Positions 11,501 to 23,400 of a stretch of 64,000 nt of DNA are shown here, piece after piece; within the stretch, counting starts at the first letter, position 1, and each line of letters starts with the position of its first letter. The stretch is from contig NC_079488.1 of NCBI RefSeq assembly GCF_020520425.1, forward strand, positions 87,215,285 through 87,279,284, written 5' to 3'. A program made the translations under genes and the position numbers. The DNA is from Spinacia oleracea (Eukaryota; Streptophyta; Magnoliopsida; Caryophyllales; Amaranthaceae). The notes beneath the pieces were generated by a model that saw only the letters and a program-made list of their open reading frames with translations, was not told the origin of the DNA and made no database searches.

Positions 11501-12389
11501 GTTCCTATATGATCTCTGGAGAATACAAAAGACTAAGGATCATGCATTTGCTGGTTACAAGTTTGATCTCCTTATTTCTTCATGTCATGGCCTTTTAAGT
11601 GCTCTTATTCAGTTCTTTGCTCAGGCTTAAAAGCCAAATTTCCTTTTCTGAAGGCATTTGGACATAATCAAGGATATGGTTGAAGAGAGTCCTCTGATTT
11701 CTTCTTTAGAATCATATCCGCTAAAATTAATCCGTTGGATATTTTACCTCTTATTTTACTTTCATTACTTTCACTTTCCCCCTCTTCCTTGTTTATTATT
11801 TTAACTTCCCAACATGTCTTGTTTAATTGGTCACATTAACGATCTCCTATGTCGATTCATGTTACCCCAAATCATTTTGGGATTAAGGCTTTATTGTTGT
11901 TGTTGTTGTTGTTGGATATGTTAGTCAACGTGAGTGCTTGGTTAGCATGATATAATTGATAAGATGATGACAATAAGCAAATAAACTTTGCACCATATAC
12001 AGGTCATAGTGCTGCAAGCATCTGTGCATCGGTGCAATGCTACTGTGGACTTCATGGAAGAAACAGGAAGGCATTATCCTCCAACTGTCAATGACGAAAA
12101 ATTGTATGACCATGTGAAGGGAATAGGAAGTATGTTACTCGGTGAATCAAATGTGCATATTTCCCCATTTGCAATGGCAGCAGAGGACTTTGGCTTCTAT
12201 TCACAGAGAATTCCGGGTGCATTTTACAACATTGGGATAATGAACAAAACACTAAACTCGAACAAGCCATTACACTCTCCATACTTTTTTGTAGACGAGG
12301 ATGTTCTCCCGATTGGAGCTGCACTTCACGCTGCTGTTGCAATGTCCTACTTAAATGACAATGCAATTGCACCATTTCAAAGTCAATAA
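5498..12389 (+). CDS. IAA-amino acid hydrolase ILR1-like, copy 1 (peptidase M20D)
   Basis: Amidohydrolase expected to release auxin (or jasmonate) from amino-acid conjugates, usually in the ER lumen. Five exons: 5498-5887, 9909-10034, 10125-10418, 10679-10807, 12003-12389, all phase 0 with GT-AG borders; predicted protein 441 aa. A hydrophobic N-terminus (about residues 12-22) suggests a signal peptide; no C-terminal KDEL/HDEL is seen. Metal ligands are in place: ACGHDVH (Cys148, His150), QPAEEG (Glu183/184), GLHV (His208) and PLHSPYF (His404). Odd point: in exon 3 the dimerisation domain reads [10 protein letters not shown], where copy 2 at 52763 reads [17 protein letters not shown], a clean in-frame loss of seven codons with the conserved HAAxPH histidines. 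Activity may therefore be lost or altered. The next in-frame ATG-less upstream extension was rejected; 5498 is the first in-frame ATG. Intron 1 is 4 kb and repeat-bearing. Confidence 0.88.
7017..7160. repeat. Triplicated 47-bp unit in intron 1 of the hydrolase
   Basis: Three direct copies with a 47-bp period, each containing GGAACCTTTTACTAAAATT and ending near GAGTTGTG. The middle copy differs at a few bases from the outer two. It probably arose by replication slippage or unequal exchange. Confidence 0.9.
8815..9345 (-). mobile_element. 3' remnant of an RTE-type LINE
   Basis: On the minus strand the sequence around 9345-9230 translates as [18 protein letters not shown] and continues with a [18 protein letters not shown]-like phrase, which I recognise as the conserved C-terminal tail of plant RTE-type LINE ORFs. 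It ends in a (TTG)n tail, seen here as (CAA)n at 8817-8840, after a phrase equivalent to CCCCAAATCATTTCGGGAC. Only the 3' end is present, in intron 1 of the hydrolase gene, antisense to it. Confidence 0.7.
10981..11418 (+). mobile_element. Small non-autonomous Helitron in intron 4
   Basis: The 438-bp insert begins TCTATTACTATGTACTAAAA and ends CTAG, lying between A (10980) and T (11419), as Helitrons do. A 3' hairpin (ATCCGTGC-GT-GCAC-A-GGAT) lies about 10 bases before the end. Near the 5' end is a long near-palindrome centred on GACACGTGTC, which contains a CACGTG G-box. No Rep/helicase coding sequence is present. Confidence 0.85.
11845..11914 (+). mobile_element. Short RTE-LINE tail fragment
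   Basis: About 70 bp matching, in inverse orientation, the tail of the LINE remnant at 8815: GATTCATGTTACCCCAAATC, then GGGATTAAGGCTTTATTG and a (TTG)n tail. It lies in intron 4 of the hydrolase gene, some 90 bp before exon 5. Confidence 0.7.
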
Positions 12390-12530
12390 TTAAGGAGCTT
12401 TATGGAATTGGCTTATGTTGCAATACAGTACAGGAAATGTTATTAAATTCAGGTAAAACTAGTCAATTTGGCTCATTTTGTTTTGTATTCTATGCATTGT
12501 GTTCAGATATAGATAGTTCTTAGTTTCTTA

Positions 12531-12613
12531 CTACCTCCGTCCAATTTTAATTGTCACATTTACTAGTTCAAATTACTTTGTCAAAGTGATAATTAATTCC
12601 AAGCGGAGGGATG
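12531..12613. mobile_element. Very short Stowaway-like remnant
   Basis: CTACCTCCGTCCAATTTTAA at the left and, reverse-complemented at the right, CATCCCTCCGCTTGGAATTA form an imperfect inverted pair of about 80 bp downstream of the hydrolase stop codon. A T-tract of more than 20 bases follows at about 12682. Confidence 0.55.
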
Positions 12614-13145
12614 TTTTTCTGTAAATATATATCTTTGAGAGGTTTTCGATGTTTAATTTGACATTCAGTTACAATTGTATCTTTTTTTTTTTTTTTTTTT
12701 TTTCTTTTTATCCCGATAACACCATTATGAGTCGACTTGTGTACATCTAATTTTTAAGCTTCAGTGTTTATTCGTCTAATGATGGGAAATTAGTTGGTTT
12801 CCTTGGGAACATGTACTCGATTATTCGTACATTTGTCCCATATATAATGATTAATTAGGGAATGACACCATCTTTTGCTATTGTGCTCAAATAATGAGTT
12901 GTTGAATGTTAAATTTTGATTCTGTATGTAGAAATGTAACAGTTAAATTTTGGCATGAATCACATTTAGATCCATAATACCCGATTATATAGGGCTATAT
13001 AAAGCAAAATTAGTCTTAAATTTTGGAAAAGTCACAAAATCCAAACTCTGGCCTCTGAAACGTTATTGACAATTTGACACCCTTTCCTTGTCTGTCATTT
13101 CGTATTGTAGCAGCATCTACACCTTTGTTTGTTCGAGTATCCACA

Positions 13146-14462
13146 ATGCAGCCTCCAGAATTGCAACTACAACAACCAACACCAACACCACCACCACCAC
13201 CACCACCACCACCACCACCACCCGTTCAAACGTCACAAGCACCAGCATCGTCTCCACGTCCTAATGTTCACGTACCGCAAGAATGTCCACGTAATAGTAC
13301 ACAAATGCTAGAAATGCCGTCACCATCAGCACCACCACCATCTCCATATCCTAATGGAAGAGCGAGATCGCCAGTGCATATTCCTGTGAGATACCCACCA
13401 CCTTTAAACTTAAACGTAAACCAAGTAACAACTACGGCTGAATGGTCTACCGGACTTTGTGCATGCCACTTTGACGTCGCAAATTGTAAGTTCTACTTGA
13501 CAACTATATGACATAACATATCAACTCCTGGCAAAAACGTGCTTAGTACCTTTGATTTCAAACTAAACGTCTCAAATAGTTCTATATCAATATACATTAT
13601 TATCTAGGAAAGTGTTTTCCGTCAAAACAAACATATCCTAATCCTAAGTTATGTTTTTGTTTTTGACATATAGAAATAGGGGAATTAATGTTATTGATTA
13701 TTGGCAGGTTGTATCTCATTGTTTTGTCCATGCATCACGTTTGGGCAGATTTCAGAGATAATTGATAAAGGCACGTCATGTAAGCTCCTCTAGAAAATGC
13801 AGACAAATTCCGTAAATTAGTCATGCAAATAAAGAAATTTCAATTTATATTAATTTCCCCTTGGTTGTATGCAGCCTGTGCGATCAATGGAGCAATATAC
13901 GCATTGCTTGCTATAGTACTTGGATGTGCGTGTTTTTACTCTGCTATTTATCGACGAAGGATGAGGTATCAATTCAATTTGAAAGGCAGCAATCTCGAGG
14001 ATTGTTGCATTCATTCATGCTGTGAGATTTGTGCTCTTTCCCAAGAATACCGCGAGCTTCAATTGCTAGGTTTCGACTTGGGTTTAGGTAATAATGATCG
14101 ATCGATCGATCGAACCTGGTAACCTGTTTTCTTTCATGGACTCCAAGATAAATTACCAGAATTACTTTTGTTTACAATTTTAATTTAACTTGTAAAATTG
14201 AAAAACCATCCCGCTTTTTGCCAATACAATTTTGTAAACCTCAATAGAATCTGGGTACAACCATGTCAGTAAAGATTTATGGCTTTCCCTCTCTTCGTGC
14301 GGTTTAAACTTATACAAATGCCAACACTTGAACTGTTTCTTTTTTTTGTTTTGGTATTTTTCATGATTTTGTTAAATGTATTTAGGATGGCATGCCAATA
14401 TTGATAGACAAAACCAAGGAGCAACCACGGTACCACCTCCACACGAGAGCATGCGGAGATAA
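13146..14462 (+). CDS. PLAC8 / plant cadmium resistance-type membrane protein
   Basis: Cysteine-rich small membrane protein of the PLAC8 (PCR / cell number regulator / FW2.2-like) family, linked in plants to metal transport or organ-size control. Exons: 13146-13485, 13708-13779, 13875-14087, 14386-14462; GT-AG introns; 233 aa. The spliced protein holds the family signature CCISLFCPC (114-122) in ITFGQISEIIDKG context, a hydrophobic segment (about 140-162, NGAIYALLAIVLGCACFY), then CCIHSCCEICALSQEYREL and GWHANIDR, as in known members. The N-terminal ~100 residues are Pro-rich, with 12 consecutive prolines from a (CCA)n tract at 13183-13222. The start is the first ATG in frame; upstream codons in that frame lack another ATG. 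Role in this plant cannot be told from sequence; plasma-membrane location is the family norm. Confidence 0.9.
14091..14113. repeat. (ATCG)n microsatellite beside a splice donor
   Basis: Five tandem ATCG-type units begin about ten bases after the intron 3 donor at 14088. The array is self-complementary and could pair with itself near the 5' splice site; any effect on splicing is speculation. Confidence 0.7.
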
Positions 14463-15840
14463 AAAAAAAAATGTAGCATAAGATGAACACAACTCAACTT
14501 CATCACCAGTCAAAATAACTGTGACAATGCAAATGAGACTCAAAGCTATTATTCAAAAACCCGAAGTTGATGATGGGAAAATGGCAATTTGGGGTGGTCC
14601 AATCATGCAAATGGTGATGATAGGTTAGGTCAAAGTGTTGCACTCTTCCCTGCCCAAACCCAGCTGCAATACAAAAGGCAGAGTATTGTCAATTTCTGCT
14701 TTATACAACAAATTATAGGGGGAAAAGAATTGTGACATTCTATCCCACACGCCACATTTACAAACCAATTTGATATTCTGGCTTCCATCATCATACGAAG
14801 TATATCTTAAACTATTTATACGAATGTACATTACACGCAAAGCACACTAACTCTAACCAACATTCAGGTATATGATATCTGATACTGCTCCTTTTATACA
14901 AAATTGGTGCCAAAAGTTAACTGTATATACTAGTGTGGCAAATCCCTAGCTTTACAATCAATAGGAGGGAACAGCATGTTAGTCACCTTACATGGCTTTA
15001 CCATTTACAAGTTGCAGCATCAGCAAGTAGCCATAAATAAATACTTTTACATTGCATCCGAGAGGGATCTGCATGAAAATTCTGTCTAATACATCAGGAT
15101 TGTTTCACTTGCTGATGCATGCCAAAAATAAGAATACCACTCCAAAACTCAGTTGCTTCTCAGTCCGGTAATGTATTCTGGAAAAAAAACAGATACCACA
15201 GAGGAAACAGAAAATTTCAGGTTACCAAAGACATCAAACAAGAACTACAAATACGAGAAATGTTGTATCCGCCTGAGTTTCAGAGTCAGAAGCGAACATC
15301 AGATAAGCCTCGCGGTTGCATCCTGTAGAAGTTTGTCCAAAACAGCAAATATAGGATATGAAAAAAAAACCATTCAAAGGAGAGGAAAGGTGATCACTAC
15401 ATTAGTAACGTCTCTGTTTCTGGAACAAGATGTAACAAATGCTTTTTTAAGGAGAGCATGAAATCTCACATGCTAGGCAACACAACAAAGATCTATTGAG
15501 GTAAAGGTGGTGAAAACAATCAAAAATAAGTACTTATACATCTCAATATAAGAAAATCACCAAAGGCAGAGAAAAATATTCCTACTTTTTTTCCAAATAC
15601 GCAAATTGCAAAGGAGCAATGACAAAGAAAACTTTATTAACTAGGGTCTAGGGGGTGGAGGAATATACTGTATCATTTTCAGAACCTAAATAGAAAGATA
15701 AGATACCCTACAACTACTTAACAAGTTGCTTCTTGGTAAACAGCATAAGAAGCAACCCAAACTAAGATTTGGCTTTTAGCTTTCAATCATTCTAGACAGA
15801 TGCTATTTAAACACAATTGGACATCCGAAAAGGTCAGGAA

Positions 15841-16448
15841 GCCTGTTCTTTTGGACTTTTTTGCAGTTCCATTCAGTTCAGTTCAGTTCAGCTCCATTAA
15901 GTTCAGTTCCATTCAGTTCAGTTCAGTTCAGCTCAGTTCAGTTCAGCTCCATTAAGTTCAAAAGAACGGATTCATCTTTCTTTGTAATTATTTTTATTCT
16001 TGATATTGCAATTAAAATTGACATTTATTACTTATATATATAATTATTATTTTTATCGTTATTATTACTTAAATATTACTATTATTATATTAATATTATA
16101 TGTAATTATTGTTATTAATAAATAATTATGATTATTGTAGTTAGTATTTATTATTTAGAGTATTGTTATAAATATTAACGTTATATTTATTATTTATTAT
16201 TTATTATTAATTATTTTATAATTTTATAATTTATTATTTTATAATTTTATTATTCATTATTCATTATTTATTTTTTACTATTTATTATTTACTATTTACT
16301 ATTTACTATTCATTCAGTTCCATTCAGTTCAGTTCAGTTCAATTCGGTTCAGCTCCATTCAGTTCAGTTTAGTTCAGCTCCATTCCGTTCAGTTCAGCTC
16401 CATTAAGTTCAGTTCAGTTCAGCCAAATAAAGTTCGGAAGAACAGGCC
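15841..16448. mobile_element. Non-autonomous DNA transposon with CAGTT arrays at both ends
   Basis: The left end GCCTGTTCTTTTGGACTTT pairs with the right end, reverse-complemented GGCCTGTTCTTCCGAACTTT. Just inside each end is an array of CAGTT/CATT pentamers (15866-15960 and 16313-16425); the centre is almost pure A/T. No clear target duplication was found, so the superfamily stays open. Confidence 0.65.
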
Positions 16449-18055
16449 ATACACAATGAAACAGCAGTTCCTAATACAAACCTATTTAAAGGTCTGGAGT
16501 AACTGGACTGCAATGTTTTAACTTTTGTAACTAATACAAACCTATTTAAATCCCAAAGAAAAGGCATGCATAAGTTGAATCTAAGTTAAAAAAATAAAGG
16601 ATGAAACGGATATTCACCAGATGACTGACGATGGGCACACAAACTGTGATCATAATCTACATTCTGGGAGTATCAGTTAAGGGGAAAAGGCTTCAAGAGG
16701 CCTCCACAGGACCACAAGGAATGTTAACAGCATGGATAGGCACGAAACGTTTTTGCTCAAATGAGCAAATCAGAACTTCAGAAGTCAAGAAGGCAATAAG
16801 GTCTAAAACCCCTGAACCCATAGGATGAGTTATTATAGTAACTTGAACCACCTTAAAGAGACAATAAACAATATGCTCCCAGCATATACAGCAATTGTAG
16901 GCTCAAACCTCAAATACCAAATACAAGAGCAGCATCAAGGGTTGTTCTTAACTATCTAAAATTAACTTTCCTCAAAATTAAGAAGAAGAAAAAACTACAT
17001 AGAATGATAGAATTAATGAGCTACTTTATGACTTCAGACGTACCCAGAGGATTAAACTGTGAATTGTTTATTCATGCTCAACAGCATCATCCAATCTCTG
17101 TGAGGCGTCTTTCAATTAGGATCACGGGCCCCAAGGATCAAAGAATGGGGGTGCGCAATCTTGACGAGGGCTTGATAGAGCTCAACAGAAAGATTTGAAG
17201 AGTTACTGTAAAAATAGAAAAAACCGAAAGGGGCAAAAATTACAGCTATCCTAAACGATAAAGACATTATTCAGTCTATTCCGTATCAAATAAATAGAAT
17301 GCATGAAGTCCAAACTTTGGGTAGGATGAGATGAGATATAGAACAAATTAACATTGGATAAGAACTCTCCAAGACCTAATTGAATAGCTGTTAAAAGTAT
17401 TGATTTAGATGGCGTTGCTATAGGAACTTCTAATGCTTAAATGATAGTAAGCTCATTAAGAAAAGAAATTAGGAACCATTTTTTAATGAAGTGTGGTCCA
17501 AGTGGTAATGACAGCCTGGCAGGTTCACGATTTTCAACAAAAGAAGATCGTTCTGTAGGACCAAACCCTAGAAGAAGTTCCCCATAGAAACTGAACCTTC
17601 ATCCTCTCAATATCCCCATCATAACTTCAAACGGCGCTCTTCCCAGAAAGTAGATGACACCTCTATAATCTTATCTAAAGCATGGGAGAGAATAATCTGC
17701 TAGGATATCGCAACTAGACTTGTTCAAGATTTTGAAGCTGACACCCTGACCTTGAATTTTTACTGTTGTCCAAGATTTTGAAGCTTGTGCGATCAATCTC
17801 TGACCAACTGAAAAATTGCTTCATCATCCATGGAATCTAAGTCAAGGGGCTAGTGTTTCTCCTTCAAACCTTAAAAAGCGTAACCATAAACTACTTAATG
17901 TTGTTTGCCAGTCCTTCCCAAATACTTCGCAGATTCCAATATTCCAATTATTGAACTACAAAATGCCTGAGGTGTATCAAAAATCATTATTTTCACGTAC
18001 ATAATAAAACAGAGCGAAAGGGTCCACTCAGAAACCAAGAGGGTACAAACTAACA

Positions 18056-18170
18056 ACTGCGTCCTCTACGAACCGCAGGAGGTAGTTTCCCATCATACTG
18101 CTCACCAACTTCACCTGCCTCTATGGGAGGCTCGCTCCAAGCAGGCTCGGATACACCGTGTAAAGCAATT
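18056..18170 (-). other. Coding-looking patch, possible terminal exon
   Basis: The minus strand reads ALHGVSEPAWSEPPIEAGEV and continues with a further 15-20 residues to a stop at about 18056. Codon composition and the acidic/proline text look protein-like. No well-placed acceptor in the right phase is visible except a weak CCGAG inside it, and the upstream frame meets a TGA. It may be a terminal exon, an alternative U2AF35 3' exon or a gene remnant. I do not recognise the protein. Confidence 0.25.
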
Positions 18171-19228
18171 CATGCAACCGATAATGGCATGGCTCCTAAA
18201 ACTTAGACATATTCACTAAATTTCCATTACTTTTTGTAACAACTTAAATGACAAAACTGTCCTCAACCTGCGCCCGTTTTGGCAAGATGAATAATCAACA
18301 TTGAACCAGCAGGTGATGTCGCATGCATAGTTCAACATTTTGGATGTAACATCTAGCCTAAAAAACAAAAACAAAATAATAAAAAAATGACACTAACAAA
18401 GCAGCTGGATAGTAGGAAACATAAGGCCCAAGTCAAATTCATATGCTTATTAATAAGAAGCAAATAGCTCTACAATTAACACAATCTACGGTCCACATTC
18501 TTTCTTACTCAGTTAACAAAACATTGTGACACAAAACTACAAATTTCTGTAACCAATAGATACAGAGCCAGCAGATAGATAACAACAATAATTAAAGCAA
18601 GAGCGAAATCTAATTTCATTAGATGTCATGATGAAACAACTTTGACTTGTGCAGTCTGCCAACACTTTCATAGTATACTCAACGGAAAGAACTAGAACTC
18701 TACATAACAAGAGTTAGCAATAAGTAACCAGCACGCAGAGTTCCATGTTCTACATTTTGACAAGAAGTGATTTTCAAACCATGGATAATAACTAATCTAC
18801 GCAGTACAAATTAAGGGACAAAGCATACTTGACAGCAGTAGCCAGAAAAGGCACAACACTATAAAGAGAAGTATGCAGCAGACCAAAAAGAATTTTTAAT
18901 TCAAGAATCCTTCTACAACAACTTCTAGAGATGAATGGTGCAGTATGAAAAAGGTCAAACCACAGCCACAGGTCCTGCACAGGTCTTGCCACATGCAAGA
19001 TCCTACGAAATATAAAGAATAACCCTCATGTGTCACTCACCTAGCCTCGTGTCAAATGAAGTCAAAATTTTCCAATATAGACACTAACTTGTGCCTGCAG
19101 ACCCCAAAACTTTAACCCAAAGGTTATCACCAGGGTGGCTACTAGAATGTGCCCATATATGTGGAACATGGGATTATGAGAAATAAAATGGCATAAAAAT
19201 TGATAATACATGAGGTGTAACTTCTCAG

Positions 19229-19540
19229 GTACTTAAAAGAAGTCACCACATGACAAGCTACTCCTACACATTTCCTAAAATACTCAAGATAATGAATACA
19301 CGTTACACAACTACTTACTGGCATACTATCTTTTAAAGCATATGGTATACTTTAAGGTTGCTTATCCTCCATAAGAGCTTTAAGGTTACTTAAAAGAAGA
19401 CACCACATGACAAGCTACTCCCAGACATTTCCTAAAATACTCAAGATAATGAATACACGTTACACGACTACTCACTGGCATACTATCTTTGAAAGCATAT
19501 TGTATACTTTAAGGTTGCTTATCCTCCTCCATAAGAGCTG
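19229..19540. repeat. 157-bp tandem duplication
   Basis: Two head-to-tail copies, the first from about 19231 and the second from 19388, each containing ACTTAAAAGAAG, CATTTCCTAAAATACTCAAG and GGTTGCTTATCCTCC. The copies differ at around ten positions, so the event is not very recent. Confidence 0.9.
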
Positions 19541-19698
19541 TTAAAGTTCCAAATGGCATGACTCTCAAGTTTCAAGGAAAGACTAATTGTTCCAAATTGG
19601 CACAAATTGGTATCAATAAATACATATACTTTTCCATCAATGCAAATTGATACAACAACCATAATATGTGATTTCATTGCATAAAATATTTTCATTAA

Positions 19699-19982
19699 GG
19701 CTTTGTCCGGTAAAGGAAAGGAAGAGAAGGGAAGGGAATGGGAGGAGATTTTATTTTCCAACGTTCAGCTGAATGGAAGGAAATGTAAGTGACAGCTTTT
19801 AATTTTCTCTTTCCTCTCAATTCCTCCAATTTCGGGAGGAAATGAAAGTGAAAATTTTGTAACGGAGCTTCCCTCCCATTTACCTTCCTTTCCTATCAAA
19901 TCCCTTGTCATTTATCAAACCCCATGCCAACATAATAAAAACCATTTCCTTTCCTTCCAAATCCCCTCAACCAAACAATGCG
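19699..19982. mobile_element. Tourist-like MITE
   Basis: 284 bp with ends GGCTTTGTCCGGTAAAGG and, reverse-complemented, CGCATTGTTTGGTTGAGG, flanked by TAA (19696-19698 and 19983-19985). The interior is rich in GGAAAGG/CCTTTCC blocks in inverted order. Confidence 0.75.
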
Positions 19983-22112
19983 TAAGAAAACATTGATGAT
20001 TATCCTTGTGACAAGGTCTATACACTTTAAATTCAAGTCCATTTTTCTGCTTCTCGTGCAGAACCAGTATCCTCCTTCAAGAAACGACTTAAATTCAGAT
20101 ATTCCTCTATTTTCTTAAGTGAAAGAATTTCTTTCTAAATTTTCATTGCATGTGATATAATGTTTCTCATTACAATCAACCCCTTCATTTTTTTTCTCTA
20201 ACCCTTTCCTCTATGTTGTAATTATTCATCATTTGCTTCGGACATCCATTTGCTCGCCAAAAGTTAAGTAGTATTGAAGAAGCATACATGAAAATGATGC
20301 ATACCGAAGTATATGTTAAAATAAAGGAAATCAAAGAAAGGCTATAACAAAGATGAAAGAAAGAAAGAAGGATCTTACCCAATCAATGATGCAGATTTAT
20401 ATTGTTTAAGCCTCACTTTTAAACCATTACACCAATACTGCCTCTCTGTTTCAAAATGTGTAAACTTGACAATTCAGTATAATAGAAGATCCTTTATCCT
20501 CTCAAGATGATTGCAATAATAAGCTCCACCAAGAAGGGAATAATATGATGCTCCATGCCAAGCGGTCCAGTAGCCAATGGTTTAGTTGTCAGACGACAGC
20601 AGCTGAATGACCTCATGTCCAACTGAACGATATCTAACACTGAAAGACAAAACCCACCCTGCTAAGAATGATTAAAATGACGAGGAATAGTTGTTTCAAT
20701 GCAACCCTAATAAATTGCAATAAAGACTGAGATGCGTAAAATTTGCATCAGTGGTTGCATCACCACATCCATCCTTGTTGTGCAAAGCCACTATTTTGGC
20801 AACCAAATTGTACAAGTAAAATAACAGACAGGGCATGGACAGAAAATTACCATAATTCATACTTCGTATAACAAATTTCCTTCTTAATCAATAAAATACC
20901 ACACGACATTATGTTGCACTATCAGTTCTTTTAAAGGATAGATTTACCTTGACAAAATCCAGCTCATGCAAAAAATATGCACATGAAATTGCTTTCCTAC
21001 AGTTATCTTGGCCACTAGAATAAGAACTTAATCATATTGCACTATGTTACAGGGGAAGAGAACCTGCCTTATCCCATTCTTCCAGATTTTCATGCTTCAC
21101 TTACTATCACATCACCAAGAAGAAATCCTCTTACTAAATGTCAAGTGTGCTCACATGTATCGGATTATCCTTGGAGATGAATAAATTTGCAAACAAAGAA
21201 GGAAAACAATACCAAACAGGAATAAGGTAACCCCCGGGAAACAAGCGTATAGAAAACAATCAGCATAACTATAGATCATCTGCGCATGCATCATGCGATA
21301 TTAACACCAAAACCCCACAATTTAACGGCTACGGATATATTCCTGAAAAGAAACTAATAATATATTTAAGTTCCACATGCTCTCTTAATGGCATTCATAT
21401 TTCCACAGGATAAGCTTGGTTCCAACCTTTGCCACAAGCCACCTACATTACTCCAACTCTTAATTTCACCTAGTATATCCATGTCGAATCATCACCATTT
21501 CTAACATTGTATAAACACTTGAAACTTCATTTTGGATCAACAAAATTTAACTTTTTTCTTAAAATAGAGGACTCTGACAAATGGACACTTACCCAATCTA
21601 GCTATCCATGTTTGACGAGAAAATCCAAGTCTACTTACATAGTTAGCTCCTATTCTCATTCTGAATAGTTCGTTCAATTTGACAAGTGAAGCTAGAAGCA
21701 AAGTATATTACTTTCTCCGTAATTACTGGTGTAAATCCATACTTAAAAATAATAATAATTTCATACTGCTACTACTAACCACGGTAACAAGTCATAACAT
21801 TAAAAATAATAAGATTATAACTGCAGTACCACAAAGTATAGGAAGACTAATAAGCAAGTAAATAAGAAACTAGAATGTTACTGCATTACTTTAACATGAA
21901 ATTCAACAACAAAATAAATTTACTCCTTCCTTTTTTCTAATTTTGCAAAACAATAACCCACAAATTTAAAAACCACTGGAGGGACAACATGATCACAATT
22001 CAAATCCTGGACATAAACCCTAGAATAATCACCAGCATACCTACACTAATTTCTTCAAAATCAACTTAATTTTCATAATCAATCAAGCAAAATGAGCAAA
22101 ATAAACCAATAA

Positions 22113-22925
22113 TCACATCTTCCCCTCGCGCTCACGATTCCATTGCTCAATTCTCGCCCTCCTCTCCTCACTACCTTCTCTTGCGGACGGAGGGCTCCTG
22201 CTCCTCCTCCTCCCACCTCTCCCTCCTCCATCCTCATGCCTCCTATCACGACCCCGCGGCTCATAATCCCTTTCCCTTTCCCTTTCCCTTTCTCTCCTCA
22301 GCGGCCTTGGACTTCTACTTCTGCTCCGGCTCTTACTCCTCATTGGACGCCTAGAGTTATGAAACCTCCCAAACAACTTCCTCCTCAGCTCCCTCCCTAT
22401 CATCTTAACATGCATAAAATTACAATAACCACCTCGATTACAGCTCTCCTCCTCAAATTGCCGGCAAGTTGCCTCCCGAAAATCAGTCACCGGAGAAAAA
22501 TCAGCGATAATCGGCCTCCCAGAGTAAAACCTCCCTTGTAAAGCTCCCAACGCAGCAGCTGCCTGATCCTCTTCACGGAATTGGACATAGACATTCCCAA
22601 TCATGTGGTCAGCGAGGTTATCACATACATTTAGGGTTTCGATTTCGCCGAATTTGCCGAGCTCTTCAAAAATGTCTTCAAAGAAATCCTCAAAGTGAGA
22701 TTGCAGAGTTTCGGCGGAAATTGGCTGACCTTGCGCGTCTACTCCAGGAGTAATCATGTCGGGGCGCTGGTACATGTTCGAGAGAAGGAGAGTAGGAGAG
22801 ATAGTGGGGCGGTTATGGAGTCGAGAGCAGCGATCTCCATGGCGGCAGGCGCCGATCTTGAAGTAAAAAGGGCAGTTCACACGGTCTTTCTCTGTGCCGA
22901 AAATCGATGCCAAGTGCTCCGCCAT
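22113..22925 (-). CDS. U2AF35: Splicing factor U2AF small subunit (U2AF35)
   Basis: Small subunit of the U2 auxiliary factor; it recognises the AG of the 3' splice site and partners U2AF65 in early spliceosome assembly in the nucleus. Intronless CDS, 270 aa, ATG at 22925-22923 ([20 protein letters not shown], the universal plant start; an upstream in-frame TTG was ignored). Order of parts: CCCH zinc finger 1 ([21 protein letters not shown], about 16-36), a UHM-type RRM with the acidic helix [20 protein letters not shown] and GNVYVQF core, zinc finger 2 ([21 protein letters not shown]), then an RS-type tail with [10 protein letters not shown], an [10 protein letters not shown] run encoded by a (CCCTTT)n tract, and the terminal [17 protein letters not shown] box found in plant orthologs. 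Looks intact. Its leader runs toward 23.1 kb and faces the unrelated stretch on the plus strand. Confidence 0.97.
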   Translation of the reverse strand: MAEHLASIFGTEKDRVNCPFYFKIGACRHGDRCSRLHNRPTISPTLLLSNMYQRPDMITPGVDAQGQPISAETLQSHFEDFFEDIFEELGKFGEIETLNVCDNLADHMIGNVYVQFREEDQAAAALGALQGRFYSGRPIIADFSPVTDFREATCRQFEEESCNRGGYCNFMHVKMIGRELRRKLFGRFHNSRRPMRSKSRSRSRSPRPLRRERERERERDYEPRGRDRRHEDGGGRGGRRRSRSPPSAREGSEERRARIEQWNREREGKM

Positions 22926-23400
22926 TGTTGCCGGTGGTTTATTCTTCAAATTATCGCCGGTATATTCAGAGATTTTTCACGAAAATTAGGGTTAAAAGAA
23001 ATTCAGAGGAAAAAAAAGGAAGAGAAAATCCCTAATTACGAAGCGCGGAATGCTGGGGAAGAGAGAAACGAAAGAGGTGTCGCGGAAGGAGAAATTCCCC
23101 GTTAATCTAACCGATTAACCAAGAGCGTTAATCCAGGGGCAGCGCTGTTATTCTAGGCAAAAATAAGGGTGAAAATGTCACATTCATTGGATGTCAAAAT
23201 ATAAGCGTTAACGGAACGTTAACTGTCCAAAGTTAACGGAACATTACGCTACAGTGTATGAAAAGTTGCCCAAAAAATATGGGCGGTTAACATAAAATTT
23301 TCAGAACTCCAAAATCACTATCCTAGTCTTCTCTCTCCTCTCTCCTCTCTCCTCTCGAATTCTCTTTCCTCCATAGCTCCGCCCAGATGCTGTATCTATG
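22926..23400. other. U2AF35 leader and upstream region
   Basis: Holds the 5' leader and promoter of the minus-strand U2AF35 gene. Around 23190-23300 the phrase GTTAACGGAACGTTAAC and a second GTTAACGGAACATTA form an inverted/direct repeat cluster. A CT-rich tract (CTCTCCT)n at 23325-23355 and a (TGTCTG)n microsatellite at 23400-23438 follow on the plus strand. Confidence 0.5.

Larger units (their letters stand above)
14463..22112. other. Long gap without a resolved gene
   Basis: 7.6 kb between the PLAC8 gene and the U2AF35 stop codon holds no long reading frame on either strand. It contains a transposon (15841-16448), one coding-looking minus-strand patch (18056-18170), a 157-bp tandem duplication and a Tourist MITE. 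On the minus strand a GTATGC donor-like site follows the U2AF35 stop at about 22045, so part of this stretch might be spliced 3' UTR of that gene. I could not confirm any exon. Nothing else was recognised in 20.0-22.0 kb. Confidence 0.45.

Noticed and set aside
15861-16043. Repetitive SSVQFSSVQFSS frame
   Set aside because: It is a translation of the CAGTT array at the end of a DNA transposon.
17004-17198. 64-aa plus-strand frame with RRLSIRITGPKDQRMGVRNL
   Set aside because: It looks faintly protein-like, but has no start context, splice sites or recognisable family; not enough to call a gene.
22143-22541. 132-aa plus-strand frame
   Set aside because: It is the antisense shadow of the RS-domain-coding part of U2AF35.
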